This document shows positions 43,566 to 51,838 of a stretch of DNA of 64,000 bases, piece after piece (position 1 is the stretch's first letter; every line of letters begins with the position of its first letter). The translations under genes and the position numbers were made by a program. Source of the stretch: JBGQMW01 sp963769845 (GTDB lineage: Archaea; Thermoproteota; Bathyarchaeia; Bathyarchaeales; Bathycorpusculaceae); the NCBI GenBank assembly GCA_963769845.1, contig CAVYNL010000033.1:80190-144189 (forward strand), written 5' to 3'. The notes beneath the pieces are model-generated. The model made no database searches and was not told where the DNA came from. It worked only from the letters and a program-made list of their open reading frames with translations.

Positions 43566-44009
43566 ATGATGGACAAGCGTGTTAAATTGAAGTCCGCTAA
43601 ATTAGTCTCACGTTCTCCTTGGTTGGCGCATTTCAACACTGCCGCCTGCAACGGTTGTGATATCGAAGTATTGGCCATGCTAAGTCCTAATTATGACCCA
43701 GAAAGGCTTGGCGTGAAGCTAACGCCAAGCATAAGACACGCAGACATACTTGCCGTCACAGGGGCTGTGAATAGGAAATCTGCTGTCCGGCTCAAGAGAT
43801 TGTACGAACAGATGGCTGAACCAAAATTCGTTGTCGCGATTGGTGCTTGCGCCATTAGTGGCGGGGTGTTTGCCAAATCATACAATTTGTTCGCTGGCGC
43901 TGACAAGATCGTACCAGTCGTCGCCAACATCCCAGGTTGTCCTCCAAGACCTGAAGCCATCTTGGACGGTGTCACGAAGGTTCTTGCTAAACTTGCAGAG
44001 GTGAAGTAG
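43566..44009 (+). CDS. mbhJ: Hydrogenase small subunit, MbhJ/NuoB-like
   Basis: 147 residues. The four ligands of the proximal [4Fe-4S] cluster are seen in NTAACNGCDIE, IGACAISGG and IPGCPPRPEAI. In group 4 hydrogenases this subunit passes electrons from ferredoxin to the NiFe site. Start chosen at the paired ATG (43566/43569) instead of an upstream frame extension. First gene of a 13-gene operon. Confidence 0.92.
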   Translation: MMDKRVKLKSAKLVSRSPWLAHFNTAACNGCDIEVLAMLSPNYDPERLGVKLTPSIRHADILAVTGAVNRKSAVRLKRLYEQMAEPKFVVAIGACAISGGVFAKSYNLFAGADKIVPVVANIPGCPPRPEAILDGVTKVLAKLAEVK

Positions 44010-44010
44010 T

Positions 44011-44463
44011 ATATCGCAGCCTCTTGAGAGAATCAAGGAAAGCCTAGCTGGGATTGTTGGCACAATCGAAGAGGCTGCGCCGAGAAGGCTGGTTGCCAAG
44101 GCTGAACCAAAGGACTTAAAGTCGATCTTCAAAAAACTCCTGAAGGATTTCAGCGAAGATTTCTACTTGGACTTTGTGACAGCTGTAGACTATCCTGAGG
44201 ATAAGCAATTCGAGATCAACTATGGCATTTGGATTTACAGCTTAAAGACTGTTCTGACGATTAGGTTTAGACTGCCAAGAGAAAATCCCCAGATTGAGAC
44301 GTTAAGCGATTTAGTGCCCTCGGCTGTGAACCACGAGCAAGAAGTCTACGATTTAATGGGAATCGATTTCAAAGGAAATCCAAGTCTCAAGAGAGGTTTC
44401 CTAGTCACCGAAGAGCTCACTAACACTTTTCCTCTCAGAAAGGATGAGGCGAAGCAGGCTTGA
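44011..44463 (+). CDS. mbhK: Hydrogenase subunit MbhK/NuoC-like, no standard start codon
   Basis: Coding sequence of NuoC type runs from just after the mbhJ stop to 44463 (about 150 codons). It contains YLDFVTAVDYPEDKQFEINY and the family motif EVYDLMGIDFKGNPSLKRGFL. The first ATG/GTG/TTG in frame that could start it is the TTG at 44167, which would remove about 50 residues of continuous family-like sequence (PLERIKESLAGIVGTIEEA). An ATA at 44011, or a sequence error, is the likely explanation. Its stop overlaps the mbhL start. Confidence 0.8.
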   Translation: MSQPLERIKESLAGIVGTIEEAAPRRLVAKAEPKDLKSIFKKLLKDFSEDFYLDFVTAVDYPEDKQFEINYGIWIYSLKTVLTIRFRLPRENPQIETLSDLVPSAVNHEQEVYDLMGIDFKGNPSLKRGFLVTEELTNTFPLRKDEAKQA

Positions 44464-45617
44464 CCAACTCGGAATATCTCGAAATACCCATTGGACCACA
44501 ACATCCTGCCCTGCACGAGCCAATCCTGTTCAGGGTCAAAGTTGAAGGGGAAAAGATCGTCGAAGTAATCCCCAGCACAGGTTACAATCATCGAGGCATA
44601 GAGAAACTGTGCGAGAACAACACGTTCCTCAGGGACGTTTACTTGGCAGGCAGGGTCTGCGGCATCTGCAACGTGGTCCACACGACCTGCTATTCTGAAG
44701 GCGTCGAAAAGATCGGCAACATCGAGGTTCCGCCAAGAGCAAAGTATTTGAGAACACTACTCAACGAGCTGGAAAGAATTCACAGCCACATGCTTGTTCT
44801 CGCCGTGCTAGGCGAACTGATTGGTTTCCACTCGCTCTTCATGCTAATCATGCGCGACAGAGAACCCGTGCTGGCCCTGAAGGAACTGGTTGCTGGAAAC
44901 AGAGTTCAGGCCGACTACGTGATGCCTGGAGGAGTGAAGAGAGACGTGACTCCTGAAAAGGTCCAGACAATCAAGAACACGCTTGACCACGTCGAAGAGA
45001 GGATAAAATACTACAAGAAGGTCTTCGAAAGAGACTCGATTCTCACTCAGCGGCTTTCGGGCGTCGGCATCCTGAAAAAGACAGATGTCAGCAGATACGG
45101 TTTTGTCGGGCCGATAGCAAGAGGTTCAGGCGTCAAAACTGATGTGCGCTTTGAAGATCCTTATGCGGCCTACGGTGAGATCCCTTTCAACGTTGTTACA
45201 CGAGAAGAGTGCGATTCGTGGGCTAGAATGATGGTTAGAGTTGGCGAGCTGTTTGAAACGATAAGTATGCTGAGATACATTGCTGACCACATTCCTGAGG
45301 GACCGATAGGCCCCAAGGTCATGATAAGAAAGGTGCCAGCTGGAGAGGCAGTGTCCAGAGTCGAAGCTCAAAGAGGACAGCTTCTGTACCACATAATAAG
45401 CAAAGGCGGAGACAAGCCATACCGTCTCAAGATTAGAACCCCGAGCTTCAACAACATCTTGAACAGTCCCATACTGTTCAAAGATGCGAACCTGGCCGAT
45501 CTTCCAGTCATACTCGCAAGCTTAGACCCATGCATTTCCTGCATGGAAAGGCTGGTAATCATAGACAGCGGTGGCCGAGTGGAAACAAAATCGTTGACCG
45601 AACTGACGAGAGGATGA
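44460..45617 (+). CDS. mbhL: [NiFe] hydrogenase large subunit, group 4 (MbhL-like)
   Basis: 385 residues. Both nickel-binding cysteine pairs are present: GRVCGICNVVHT near residue 66 and DPCISCMER near residue 360, so this is a true hydrogenase and not the cysteine-poor complex I (NuoD) or sulfane-reductase relative. YNHRGIEKL and the VMPGGVKRD loop are also group 4 features. TTG start overlaps the mbhK stop (TTGA). No C-terminal extension after DPC..C beyond about 20 residues, so HycI-type proteolysis may be short or absent. Confidence 0.95.
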   Translation: MTNSEYLEIPIGPQHPALHEPILFRVKVEGEKIVEVIPSTGYNHRGIEKLCENNTFLRDVYLAGRVCGICNVVHTTCYSEGVEKIGNIEVPPRAKYLRTLLNELERIHSHMLVLAVLGELIGFHSLFMLIMRDREPVLALKELVAGNRVQADYVMPGGVKRDVTPEKVQTIKNTLDHVEERIKYYKKVFERDSILTQRLSGVGILKKTDVSRYGFVGPIARGSGVKTDVRFEDPYAAYGEIPFNVVTREECDSWARMMVRVGELFETISMLRYIADHIPEGPIGPKVMIRKVPAGEAVSRVEAQRGQLLYHIISKGGDKPYRLKIRTPSFNNILNSPILFKDANLADLPVILASLDPCISCMERLVIIDSGGRVETKSLTELTRG

Positions 45618-45623
45618 GAGACT

Positions 45624-45986
45624 GTGCTTAAGCTGCTCCCTGAAATCTTGAGAAACTTGTTCAAAAAACCGGCAACGTACAAATTCCCGCGAGAGGACAG
45701 GCCAGCATCGCAGGACTTTAGAGGAATGCAGGTTGTTGACATTAAGAAGTGTATCAGCTGCAGGCTGTGCTTCTATGATTGTCCCGCTGACGCGATTGAG
45801 ATGAAGGTCAATCCGGCAACTAAGAAAGAGTATCCTGTCACAGATTTCGGCAAGTGTGTCTTCTGCTACCAATGCGTCAGAGTTTGTCCGGTCAACGCGT
45901 TCATTACCAGCAACGACTACAAACTTGCCTCTTTCGATAAAAAGAGTTTAATAAAGGATGTCCTCAGAACAAGCTCCGAGTCCTGA
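45624..45986 (+). CDS. mbhN: Ferredoxin-like subunit MbhN/NuoI
   Basis: 120 residues with two [4Fe-4S] motifs, CISCRLCFYDCP and CVFCYQCVRVCP. It accepts electrons from soluble ferredoxin and hands them to MbhJ. GTG start 7 bases after the mbhL stop. In the Pyrococcus cluster mbhN is last; here it follows mbhL directly. Confidence 0.92.
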   Translation: MLKLLPEILRNLFKKPATYKFPREDRPASQDFRGMQVVDIKKCISCRLCFYDCPADAIEMKVNPATKKEYPVTDFGKCVFCYQCVRVCPVNAFITSNDYKLASFDKKSLIKDVLRTSSES

Positions 45987-46009
45987 GACAGACCGAGGGG
46001 AGAGCGCAG

Positions 46010-46288
46010 TTGGAAACTGAAGTCATGAGCTTCATTATGATTGCTCTCCCGATCTACCTTGTTTCTATCGTGCTTTACCTCATAAGAGCCTTTAAAGGGC
46101 CCACGATCTCGGACACTGTCTTGGCAATAGACTGTGTCTCCTTCGGGACGATAGTTTTGATGGCAATATTCGCAATTTTCTTTCAGTCCCTACTGCTGAT
46201 ACCCGTCGTCATCCTGCTGTCAGTGTGGACTTACGCGCTTGATGTTTTCGTCGCCAAGTATCTTGAGAAGAAGGAGATGGGCGACTAG
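46010..46288 (+). CDS. Mrp antiporter subunit MrpF/MbhB
   Basis: 92 residues (or 87 from the ATG at 46025) with three transmembrane helices. FKGPTISDTVLAIDCVS is the MrpF signature. Part of the cation/proton antiporter module that couples hydrogenase electron flow to ion pumping. The MrpG gene begins 2 bases after its stop. Confidence 0.87.
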   Translation: METEVMSFIMIALPIYLVSIVLYLIRAFKGPTISDTVLAIDCVSFGTIVLMAIFAIFFQSLLLIPVVILLSVWTYALDVFVAKYLEKKEMGD

Positions 46289-46289
46289 T

Positions 46290-46676
46290 ATGATGGACTG
46301 GGTCAGCTGGGTACCCATAATAATCGGCGAAGTTCTAGTGTCAATCGGCGTGTTCTGCAGTCTTGTAGCGGCTATAGGCATGCTTAGGTTTCCGAACTTC
46401 TTCGTCAGACTTCATGCTGCCACAATCGGAAGCATTGGCGGAGGCTTCGTGCCTATCGTTGGAGCCGCTTTCATCGCTTTGGGCTTGGATTTTCCCGACA
46501 AATGGTTGTTTTTCGGCAGCCTAATCGTTACTGCGTTCATTGTGATGCTTGTCTCGCCTGCCGGCTCTCACGCGTTGGCAAGAGCGACGCATAGGGCGAA
46601 GGTTGCTCCAGTCGAGCCGAAAGTGGCGGATCATCTGGAAGAAGACAAGACCCAAGAGGAGGATGAGCCGACCTAA
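46290..46676 (+). CDS. Mrp antiporter subunit MrpG/MbhC
   Basis: 128 residues, three transmembrane helices, with AAIGMLRFPNFFVRLHAATIGSI, characteristic of MrpG, followed by an acidic, Glu/Asp-rich cytoplasmic tail. ATG at 46290 abuts the MrpF stop (TAGtATG); a frame extension upstream is a shadow of MrpF. Confidence 0.88.
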   Translation: MMDWVSWVPIIIGEVLVSIGVFCSLVAAIGMLRFPNFFVRLHAATIGSIGGGFVPIVGAAFIALGLDFPDKWLFFGSLIVTAFIVMLVSPAGSHALARATHRAKVAPVEPKVADHLEEDKTQEEDEPT

Positions 46677-46936
46677 TGTATGAAACGATATTCATAGACG
46701 TTTTCTTAGCTGTGATTTCCACCGTGGCTCTGATCTTCACCTACTTGGCTATCATTCAGAAGGACCTAGTTAAAGCGATTCTGTTCTCAGCAATCGAAAG
46801 CGCATCCTACTTGCTGGTTTTCTACTTGCTGATGGGCCCAGACCTGGCGCTAGCCTACGTTGCGATTGGTGTTGGAATTTACCCCGCGGTAGCCTTCTTC
46901 CTCGTTAAGAAAACTGAGAGATATGAGTCAGAATGA
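46676..46936 (+). CDS. mbhD: Hydrogenase/antiporter subunit MbhD (DUF4040)
   Basis: 86 residues with three helices, containing KAILFSAIESASYLLVFYLLMGPDLALAYVAIG, the MbhD/MrpA C-terminal pattern. Start and stop overlap neighbours (TAATG and ATGA), so translation is coupled with MrpG and MbhEF. Confidence 0.85.
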   Translation: MYETIFIDVFLAVISTVALIFTYLAIIQKDLVKAILFSAIESASYLLVFYLLMGPDLALAYVAIGVGIYPAVAFFLVKKTERYESE

Positions 46937-47766
46937 ACACAAAAGCTGTAGTCTCGCTCATCGTAATCATCGGTTCCCTACTGGCCATCTCCTACGCCAT
47001 CGCCGATCAAGCGACCGGCATAATCCCCCAGACAAACCTCAGAAACTTGGCAAACTACTACCTCCAGAACACCTTGAACAGCGGTAACAAGACAACCTGG
47101 GCCGCCAGTCCCGAAGCAGTCACAGCCATCGTCTGGGACTACAGAGGATTCGACACACTCTTTGAAACCTCAGTTTTCTTCCTGGCAATCATCGCATGCA
47201 TAGCTGCCTTCGAGGTAGAAATACCCGCGAGACCGAAGAATAAGACCGAAAAACAATCTGACCTCGGTCTCAGCGTCATCGTAAAAGTTGTTACCAAGAT
47301 AATAGGCCTGATAATAGTGGTTGTCTCTGCGTCAATTGCGCTTCACGGGCAACTCACGCCTGGAGGCGGTTTTCAGGGTGGAGCAGCGTTGGCGGTATTG
47401 CCCATTCTGTTCATTATGGCTATGTCAAGATTCGCACTTCAGGACAGAAAAGTCAACAGAACTTCGATGCTGATCCTAAGAAGTCTCGGCCTGCTGGGGA
47501 TCGGAACAACAGTCATACTGCCCTTGATCATCGGCTTCCTGACTCATAATGGCGCGTACATAATGCAGAACCAGATCAAGCCAGACGCTGCGGTAAGTCT
47601 GCCATCTATGATTGCCGACAGAATGATGGGCGGAAACCTTTGGATGCTCAACCTGTCCGAGTTCTTGGCTGTAGGCGCAGGTTTTACGTTAACCTTCGTG
47701 CTTCTGTCACTTCCAGAAAACACTTTCAAGAAGATTTTAGAGGGGGAAAAGTACGCCACTCATTGA
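46933..47766 (+). CDS. Fused MbhE-MbhF (MrpA tail plus MrpB)
   Basis: 277 residues joining two modules usually encoded apart. The first 100 residues match MbhE, with DYRGFDTLFETSVFFLAII near residue 70; after a charged linker the rest is MrpB/MbhF, with TPGGGFQGGAALA. About 7 transmembrane helices. The fusion occurs in bacterial MrpA-type proteins and in some archaeal Mbh relatives. It lies between MbhD and MrpC in the operon. Confidence 0.87.
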   Translation: MNTKAVVSLIVIIGSLLAISYAIADQATGIIPQTNLRNLANYYLQNTLNSGNKTTWAASPEAVTAIVWDYRGFDTLFETSVFFLAIIACIAAFEVEIPARPKNKTEKQSDLGLSVIVKVVTKIIGLIIVVVSASIALHGQLTPGGGFQGGAALAVLPILFIMAMSRFALQDRKVNRTSMLILRSLGLLGIGTTVILPLIIGFLTHNGAYIMQNQIKPDAAVSLPSMIADRMMGGNLWMLNLSEFLAVGAGFTLTFVLLSLPENTFKKILEGEKYATH

Positions 47767-47773
47767 AACTTTC

Positions 47774-48160
47774 TTGGCAACGTACATAATTCTGGCCACT
47801 ATTGCCACTTTGATCATCTCACTTTACGGAATGCTGTACAAGCCACACTTGATCAAGAAGATCATATCCCTGACAATATTCGGAGACGCAGGCAACATCT
47901 TTGCGACAATAGTGGGCTTCAGGTACATCTACCCCGTTGTTCCGCCCATACTGACGACCGAAAGTCCCACTCCCAATGACATAAACACGTTCCTGGCACG
48001 CGCAGTGGACCCACTTCCGCAAGCACTCGTTCTGACAGCCATCGTCATAGGCATGGCCGTAGTCTTATTCATGGTGTTCTTGGCGCTGCAAGTCTACAGA
48101 ATCTACCATACACTGGACGCCAGGAAAATCGCTGAGCAAAGGAAGAGATCTGAAGAATGA
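47774..48160 (+). CDS. Mrp antiporter subunit MrpC/MbhG (NuoK-like)
   Basis: 128 residues with three helices. IISLTIFGDAGNIFATIVGF and DPLPQALVLTAIVIGMAV are the MrpC/NuoK core, the latter carrying the conserved DPLPQALVLTAIVI. TTG start 7 bases after the previous stop. Its stop overlaps MrpE by 4 bases. Confidence 0.9.
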   Translation: MATYIILATIATLIISLYGMLYKPHLIKKIISLTIFGDAGNIFATIVGFRYIYPVVPPILTTESPTPNDINTFLARAVDPLPQALVLTAIVIGMAVVLFMVFLALQVYRIYHTLDARKIAEQRKRSEE

Positions 48161-48657
48161 AACTGAAGAACGCGATAGTGCCCATTCTAATGGCCTTTGT
48201 AGTGTACATCATCTTCTCCGGCTCATTCTCAATCTACGATCTCATCACAGGAATGGCAATAGCAGTGGTTGCAGGAGTCTTGTTCTCAGAAATACTCGTG
48301 ACGAACGCGTCAAAATCCGTCAATCTGATCCGTCTTGGTTATCTTATCAAGTACGCCTTCTACTACTTTTTCGTTGCAGAAGTGCTCGCCCACTGGGACG
48401 TGATCAAGAGAATATTGAACCCTAAAATGCCCATAAATCCTGGGATAGTAAGAGTGCCTTACGAAGTTTCCGGAGACTACGCAGTGGCAAGTGTAGCAGG
48501 CTCCATAATAAACACGCCTGGCACGGTCGTCATAGACTTGAACGAAGAAAAGAAACTGTACTACGTTCATTGGATAGATGTGGCAACACAGGAACCGGCA
48601 AAGTGTCGCAGCGCGATATGTGAGAGCTTCGAAAAGTACCTGAGCAAGGTCTTCTGA
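48157..48657 (+). CDS. Mrp antiporter subunit MrpE/MbhA
   Basis: 166 residues with two or three N-terminal helices and a soluble C-terminal domain; ASVAGSIINTPGTVVIDLNEE followed by YVHWIDV is the MrpE signature. In the standard Mbh order this subunit comes first; here it is in the middle of the operon. Confidence 0.88.
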   Translation: MKLKNAIVPILMAFVVYIIFSGSFSIYDLITGMAIAVVAGVLFSEILVTNASKSVNLIRLGYLIKYAFYYFFVAEVLAHWDVIKRILNPKMPINPGIVRVPYEVSGDYAVASVAGSIINTPGTVVIDLNEEKKLYYVHWIDVATQEPAKCRSAICESFEKYLSKVF

Positions 48658-48670
48658 ACGAGGTGAAAGG

Positions 48671-50290
48671 ATGATCGGCGACCCAATTCTGCTCGGCTTG
48701 ACGACCACGGTGCTAATCATATCTTGCTTTGCGCTGCCCCTGTTCAGCCTAATGGTCAAGAAGAGAAGAAAAGCGATGGATGCATACGCCTTTGCTGTCT
48801 CACTTTTCGCAGAGTCATCGGCCGCGATAACATTCTACAACGTGTTCTTTGCCACAGATGCTCACACTATCGTGTACAAGTTTGGAGGATGGGTTCCGCC
48901 GATCGGCATAATCTACGAAGTGGACAACCTGAACGCCCTGCTAGGCTTGCTCACTGCAAGCATCATGCTTCTCATAATCGCTTACAGTGCCTTGTACATG
49001 CAAGGCAAACGCATAGAATGGTACTACACACTCCTTCTCGGCCTCGAAACAGGATTGCTCGGCGTGCTCTACACAGGTGACGCATTCAACCTCTTCGTAA
49101 TGGTAGAGGTAACGAGCATCTCCCTGTACGGCTTGATAGCCTTCTACAGAACAGAGGGCGAAGCCGTTGACTCAGCACTTAAGTATGCGTTGCTGGGTGC
49201 CGTGGGCACAACATTCTACTTCATCGCCCTCATCTTCTACTACGCGTCCTACGGAACTCTAAACATGGCCGACTTGGCATCCAAAGCAGGCGGCCTGAGC
49301 TTTCCATATTCTGGCTCTCCATACGGAAGCATCCTAACAGGCACCGCCGTAGCTCTGGCTCTGACCATATGGGCATTTACGTTCAAAGCAGCGCTGTTTC
49401 CAAACCATTTCTGGCTTCCAGACGCACACTCAGCTGCTCCGGCTCCAGTGTCGGCAGCCCTTTCAGGACTTGTCGTCAGCAATGGAGCTTACGTCATAAT
49501 CCGGTATCTCTACACGATATTCGGAAAAGCCGCCATCTCACCCTCACCCTTTCCATTCACCGCGTTGATCTCTCCGGCAGGGTTTCCCGCGGTGTTCTTC
49601 GACTCGCTCAAACTCATCCTCATCATCCTCGGATGCGCATCAGCCATCATCGCTTCTCTCCTCATGCTCCTGCAGAAGAACGTCAAGAGAGTCATCGCCT
49701 ACAGCACAATCTTCCACATGGGCTTGATTTTCATGGGAATCGGCTTGGGGACAGACCTAGCGCTCAAGGCTGCCATCTTTCACATCGTAAACCACGCAGT
49801 GGCCAAATCACTCCTCTTCATCTCAATGGGTATACTAGCGTCATATGCAGGTTCGAGACGCATAGACAAGCTGGCCGGCGTTGGCAGATACGCGCCTGTG
49901 ACATTTGCAACCTTCCTAATTGGAGTCTTGGCAATAGAAGGCCTGCCACCGTTCAACGGGTTCATGAGCAAATTCATGCTCTATTCCGCCTATTTGGAAG
50001 CAGGGTTGGCACCCCTGACCATAGTAATAATCGTCTCCACCGCGATAGCGATGATGGCATGGGTGAGAATACTGTATAGCGCGTGGCTCAGAAAACCTGA
50101 CAGAACGTTTGAGAAACCCAAAGAGTTTCCAGTTGTCATCGTGCCGATAATCCTTGCTGTCCTTTGCATCGTTATAGGCTTGCTCTCACCGCTGATAGAC
50201 CAGTACGTGCTTACACCGACAGTTTCTTCCCTGAAAAATGTAGACAGTTACATTCAAACTGCCCTGAGAGCAGCAGGAGTTGGTGGCTAA
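48671..50290 (+). CDS. mbhH: Ion-pumping antiporter subunit MrpD/MbhH (NuoN/M-like)
   Basis: 539 residues with about 14 helices. It holds the pump residues of the family: Glu in VMVEVTSISLYGLIAF (helix 5), Lys in TFKAALFPNHFWLPDAHSAAPAPVSA (helix 7) and KRVIAYSTIFHMGLI (helix 8/9 region). This is the only full antiporter-like subunit in the cluster, as in Mbh. It should move H+ or Na+. Confidence 0.96.
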   Translation: MIGDPILLGLTTTVLIISCFALPLFSLMVKKRRKAMDAYAFAVSLFAESSAAITFYNVFFATDAHTIVYKFGGWVPPIGIIYEVDNLNALLGLLTASIMLLIIAYSALYMQGKRIEWYYTLLLGLETGLLGVLYTGDAFNLFVMVEVTSISLYGLIAFYRTEGEAVDSALKYALLGAVGTTFYFIALIFYYASYGTLNMADLASKAGGLSFPYSGSPYGSILTGTAVALALTIWAFTFKAALFPNHFWLPDAHSAAPAPVSAALSGLVVSNGAYVIIRYLYTIFGKAAISPSPFPFTALISPAGFPAVFFDSLKLILIILGCASAIIASLLMLLQKNVKRVIAYSTIFHMGLIFMGIGLGTDLALKAAIFHIVNHAVAKSLLFISMGILASYAGSRRIDKLAGVGRYAPVTFATFLIGVLAIEGLPPFNGFMSKFMLYSAYLEAGLAPLTIVIIVSTAIAMMAWVRILYSAWLRKPDRTFEKPKEFPVVIVPIILAVLCIVIGLLSPLIDQYVLTPTVSSLKNVDSYIQTALRAAGVGG

Positions 50291-50638
50291 ATGGACCTTG
50301 AAACTCCGCTCACACAGACTCTCATCGCCTCAGCAGCGATGCTCCTCATAGCACTAGTAGTACTGCTTATCTATGAAAGGTCCCCCGGCTCGAAATCCCG
50401 CCAACCTGTCGGAGACGGAAACGAGCCCTACTTGGGCGGTGAAAAACAGCCATACACTGAAGAATCCGTCAACTCGGGCAATCTTTTCCTGTCCATCGTC
50501 AACCAGTCCCTGAAGAACGTTTACAAAAAAGCGGTTGACAAGTTTAACACTTACTCTGTTGACCAATGGCTACTGTACATGAGCGTATGGCTTGCGTTCC
50601 TCATAATCCTGCTCGTAATCCTGGTCGTTGTCCTATGA
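50291..50638 (+). CDS. Small membrane subunit, MbhI-like
   Basis: 115 residues with one helix at each end and a hydrophilic middle (GNEPYLGGEKQPYTEESV). The NEPYLGGE motif resembles the YxxGE of NuoA/MbhI. It follows MbhH directly and overlaps MbhM by 4 bases (ATGA), the same position as mbhI in Mbh clusters. Likely links the antiporter and hydrogenase modules. Confidence 0.65.
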   Translation: MDLETPLTQTLIASAAMLLIALVVLLIYERSPGSKSRQPVGDGNEPYLGGEKQPYTEESVNSGNLFLSIVNQSLKNVYKKAVDKFNTYSVDQWLLYMSVWLAFLIILLVILVVVL

Positions 50639-51654
50639 TCACCGCAATACCCTTCGTAGAACTTGCCATTCGGTTCCTAGCCGCGGTTCTCGTATTCCCC
50701 GGATTCCTATTCGTTTTCTTCGGAGCCCTGCTTGCTCAGTGGTACGTCAGAAAAGTCTTCGCAAGAATGCAGAACCGGGTAGGCCCAAGATATGTCGGCT
50801 TCTTCGGAATACTGCAGCCTTTCTACGACTTCTTCAAGCTCTTCAGCAAAGAAAGCAAAACGCCCACCTATGGTCGAGCCAAACTCTACGTTCTCTTCAT
50901 CGGAATTGGAATAGGAAGCAGCGTTGCTACACTACTGTTCCTGCCAATCTCACTATTCAAGATTTACAGCCCCTCAGACGTGATAATATTCGTGTACTTG
51001 GGATTGTGGACGAGCGTGGCGCTTGCGCTCGCTTCACTGATGTTCCCCAACGTGTTTCCCACGATTGGAGTCTCTCGTCTGGTGTCGCTCATGTTTGTTT
51101 ATGAACCCGCCTGGTTCTTCTCGATATTGACTCCTATCATAATCGTGTCGAGACACACAACAGGCTATTCCTTCTCTGTTCTAGAGACGATACAAAACTT
51201 CTCGACAACTATTCTTTCAAACCCGCTCTATCTGGCATTGACAGGTGTTTCGCTTGTTACGGCCATTATCAGCCTGCAGTGTAGGCTGGGCATGCAGCCT
51301 TTTGACATTTCAGAAGCAGACACAGAGATTCTCGCGGGAATTTACACGGAGTTCAGCGGCGTCAAGCTAGCGTTGGCGTCCCTGTTCCATGACGTCGAAA
51401 CGTTCGTAAGCAGTCTGCTGATAGTATTCCTGTTTTTAGGAGGCGCTTTGCCATTCTCCGTCAGTTTGACCCTTTCCCTCAACACGTTCGCAGGCGCTTT
51501 GATGATCATCCTGAAACTTCTTATGGTTCTATTCATCTTGACAGCTATAAAAGCCTCCTCAGCAAGATACCGAGTTGATCAAGCAATAGGCTTCTTCTTC
51601 AAATACCCATTACTCTTCTCACTTGGAGCCCTGATAATCGCTTCGTTTGTTTAA
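50635..51654 (+). CDS. mbhM: Membrane anchor subunit MbhM/NuoH
   Basis: 339 residues, eight helices. RMQNRVGPRYVGFFGILQPFYDFFKLFSKE and RLGMQPFDISEADTEILAGIYTEFSGVKLA are NuoH/MbhM hallmarks, including the Glu-rich loop near the quinone/E-channel. It anchors the hydrogenase arm to the antiporter. ATG at 50635 overlaps the MbhI stop. Last gene of the operon; 184 bases of unremarkable sequence follow. Confidence 0.93.
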   Translation: MITAIPFVELAIRFLAAVLVFPGFLFVFFGALLAQWYVRKVFARMQNRVGPRYVGFFGILQPFYDFFKLFSKESKTPTYGRAKLYVLFIGIGIGSSVATLLFLPISLFKIYSPSDVIIFVYLGLWTSVALALASLMFPNVFPTIGVSRLVSLMFVYEPAWFFSILTPIIIVSRHTTGYSFSVLETIQNFSTTILSNPLYLALTGVSLVTAIISLQCRLGMQPFDISEADTEILAGIYTEFSGVKLALASLFHDVETFVSSLLIVFLFLGGALPFSVSLTLSLNTFAGALMIILKLLMVLFILTAIKASSARYRVDQAIGFFFKYPLLFSLGALIIASFV

Positions 51655-51838
51655 CACTGCCAATTGCCCAAGGGGTAGTCGTTGGGCAGAATGTTGGCGT
51701 GCCGACTTCTTTGACAATCAGCTATGTTGAGATTCTGTGGAACGTGTGGTGCGCATGTGAGTTCTGCAGGAATAGCTGTGCGCGATTCTTTCTTCTGTGT
51801 GGGCACGGGCTTCGCAAACGTAGGTGCAAGCTAAGTGA

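Noticed and set aside
49369..50079. 236-codon frame inside mbhH
   Set aside because: Ser/Arg/His-rich shadow of the antiporter subunit.
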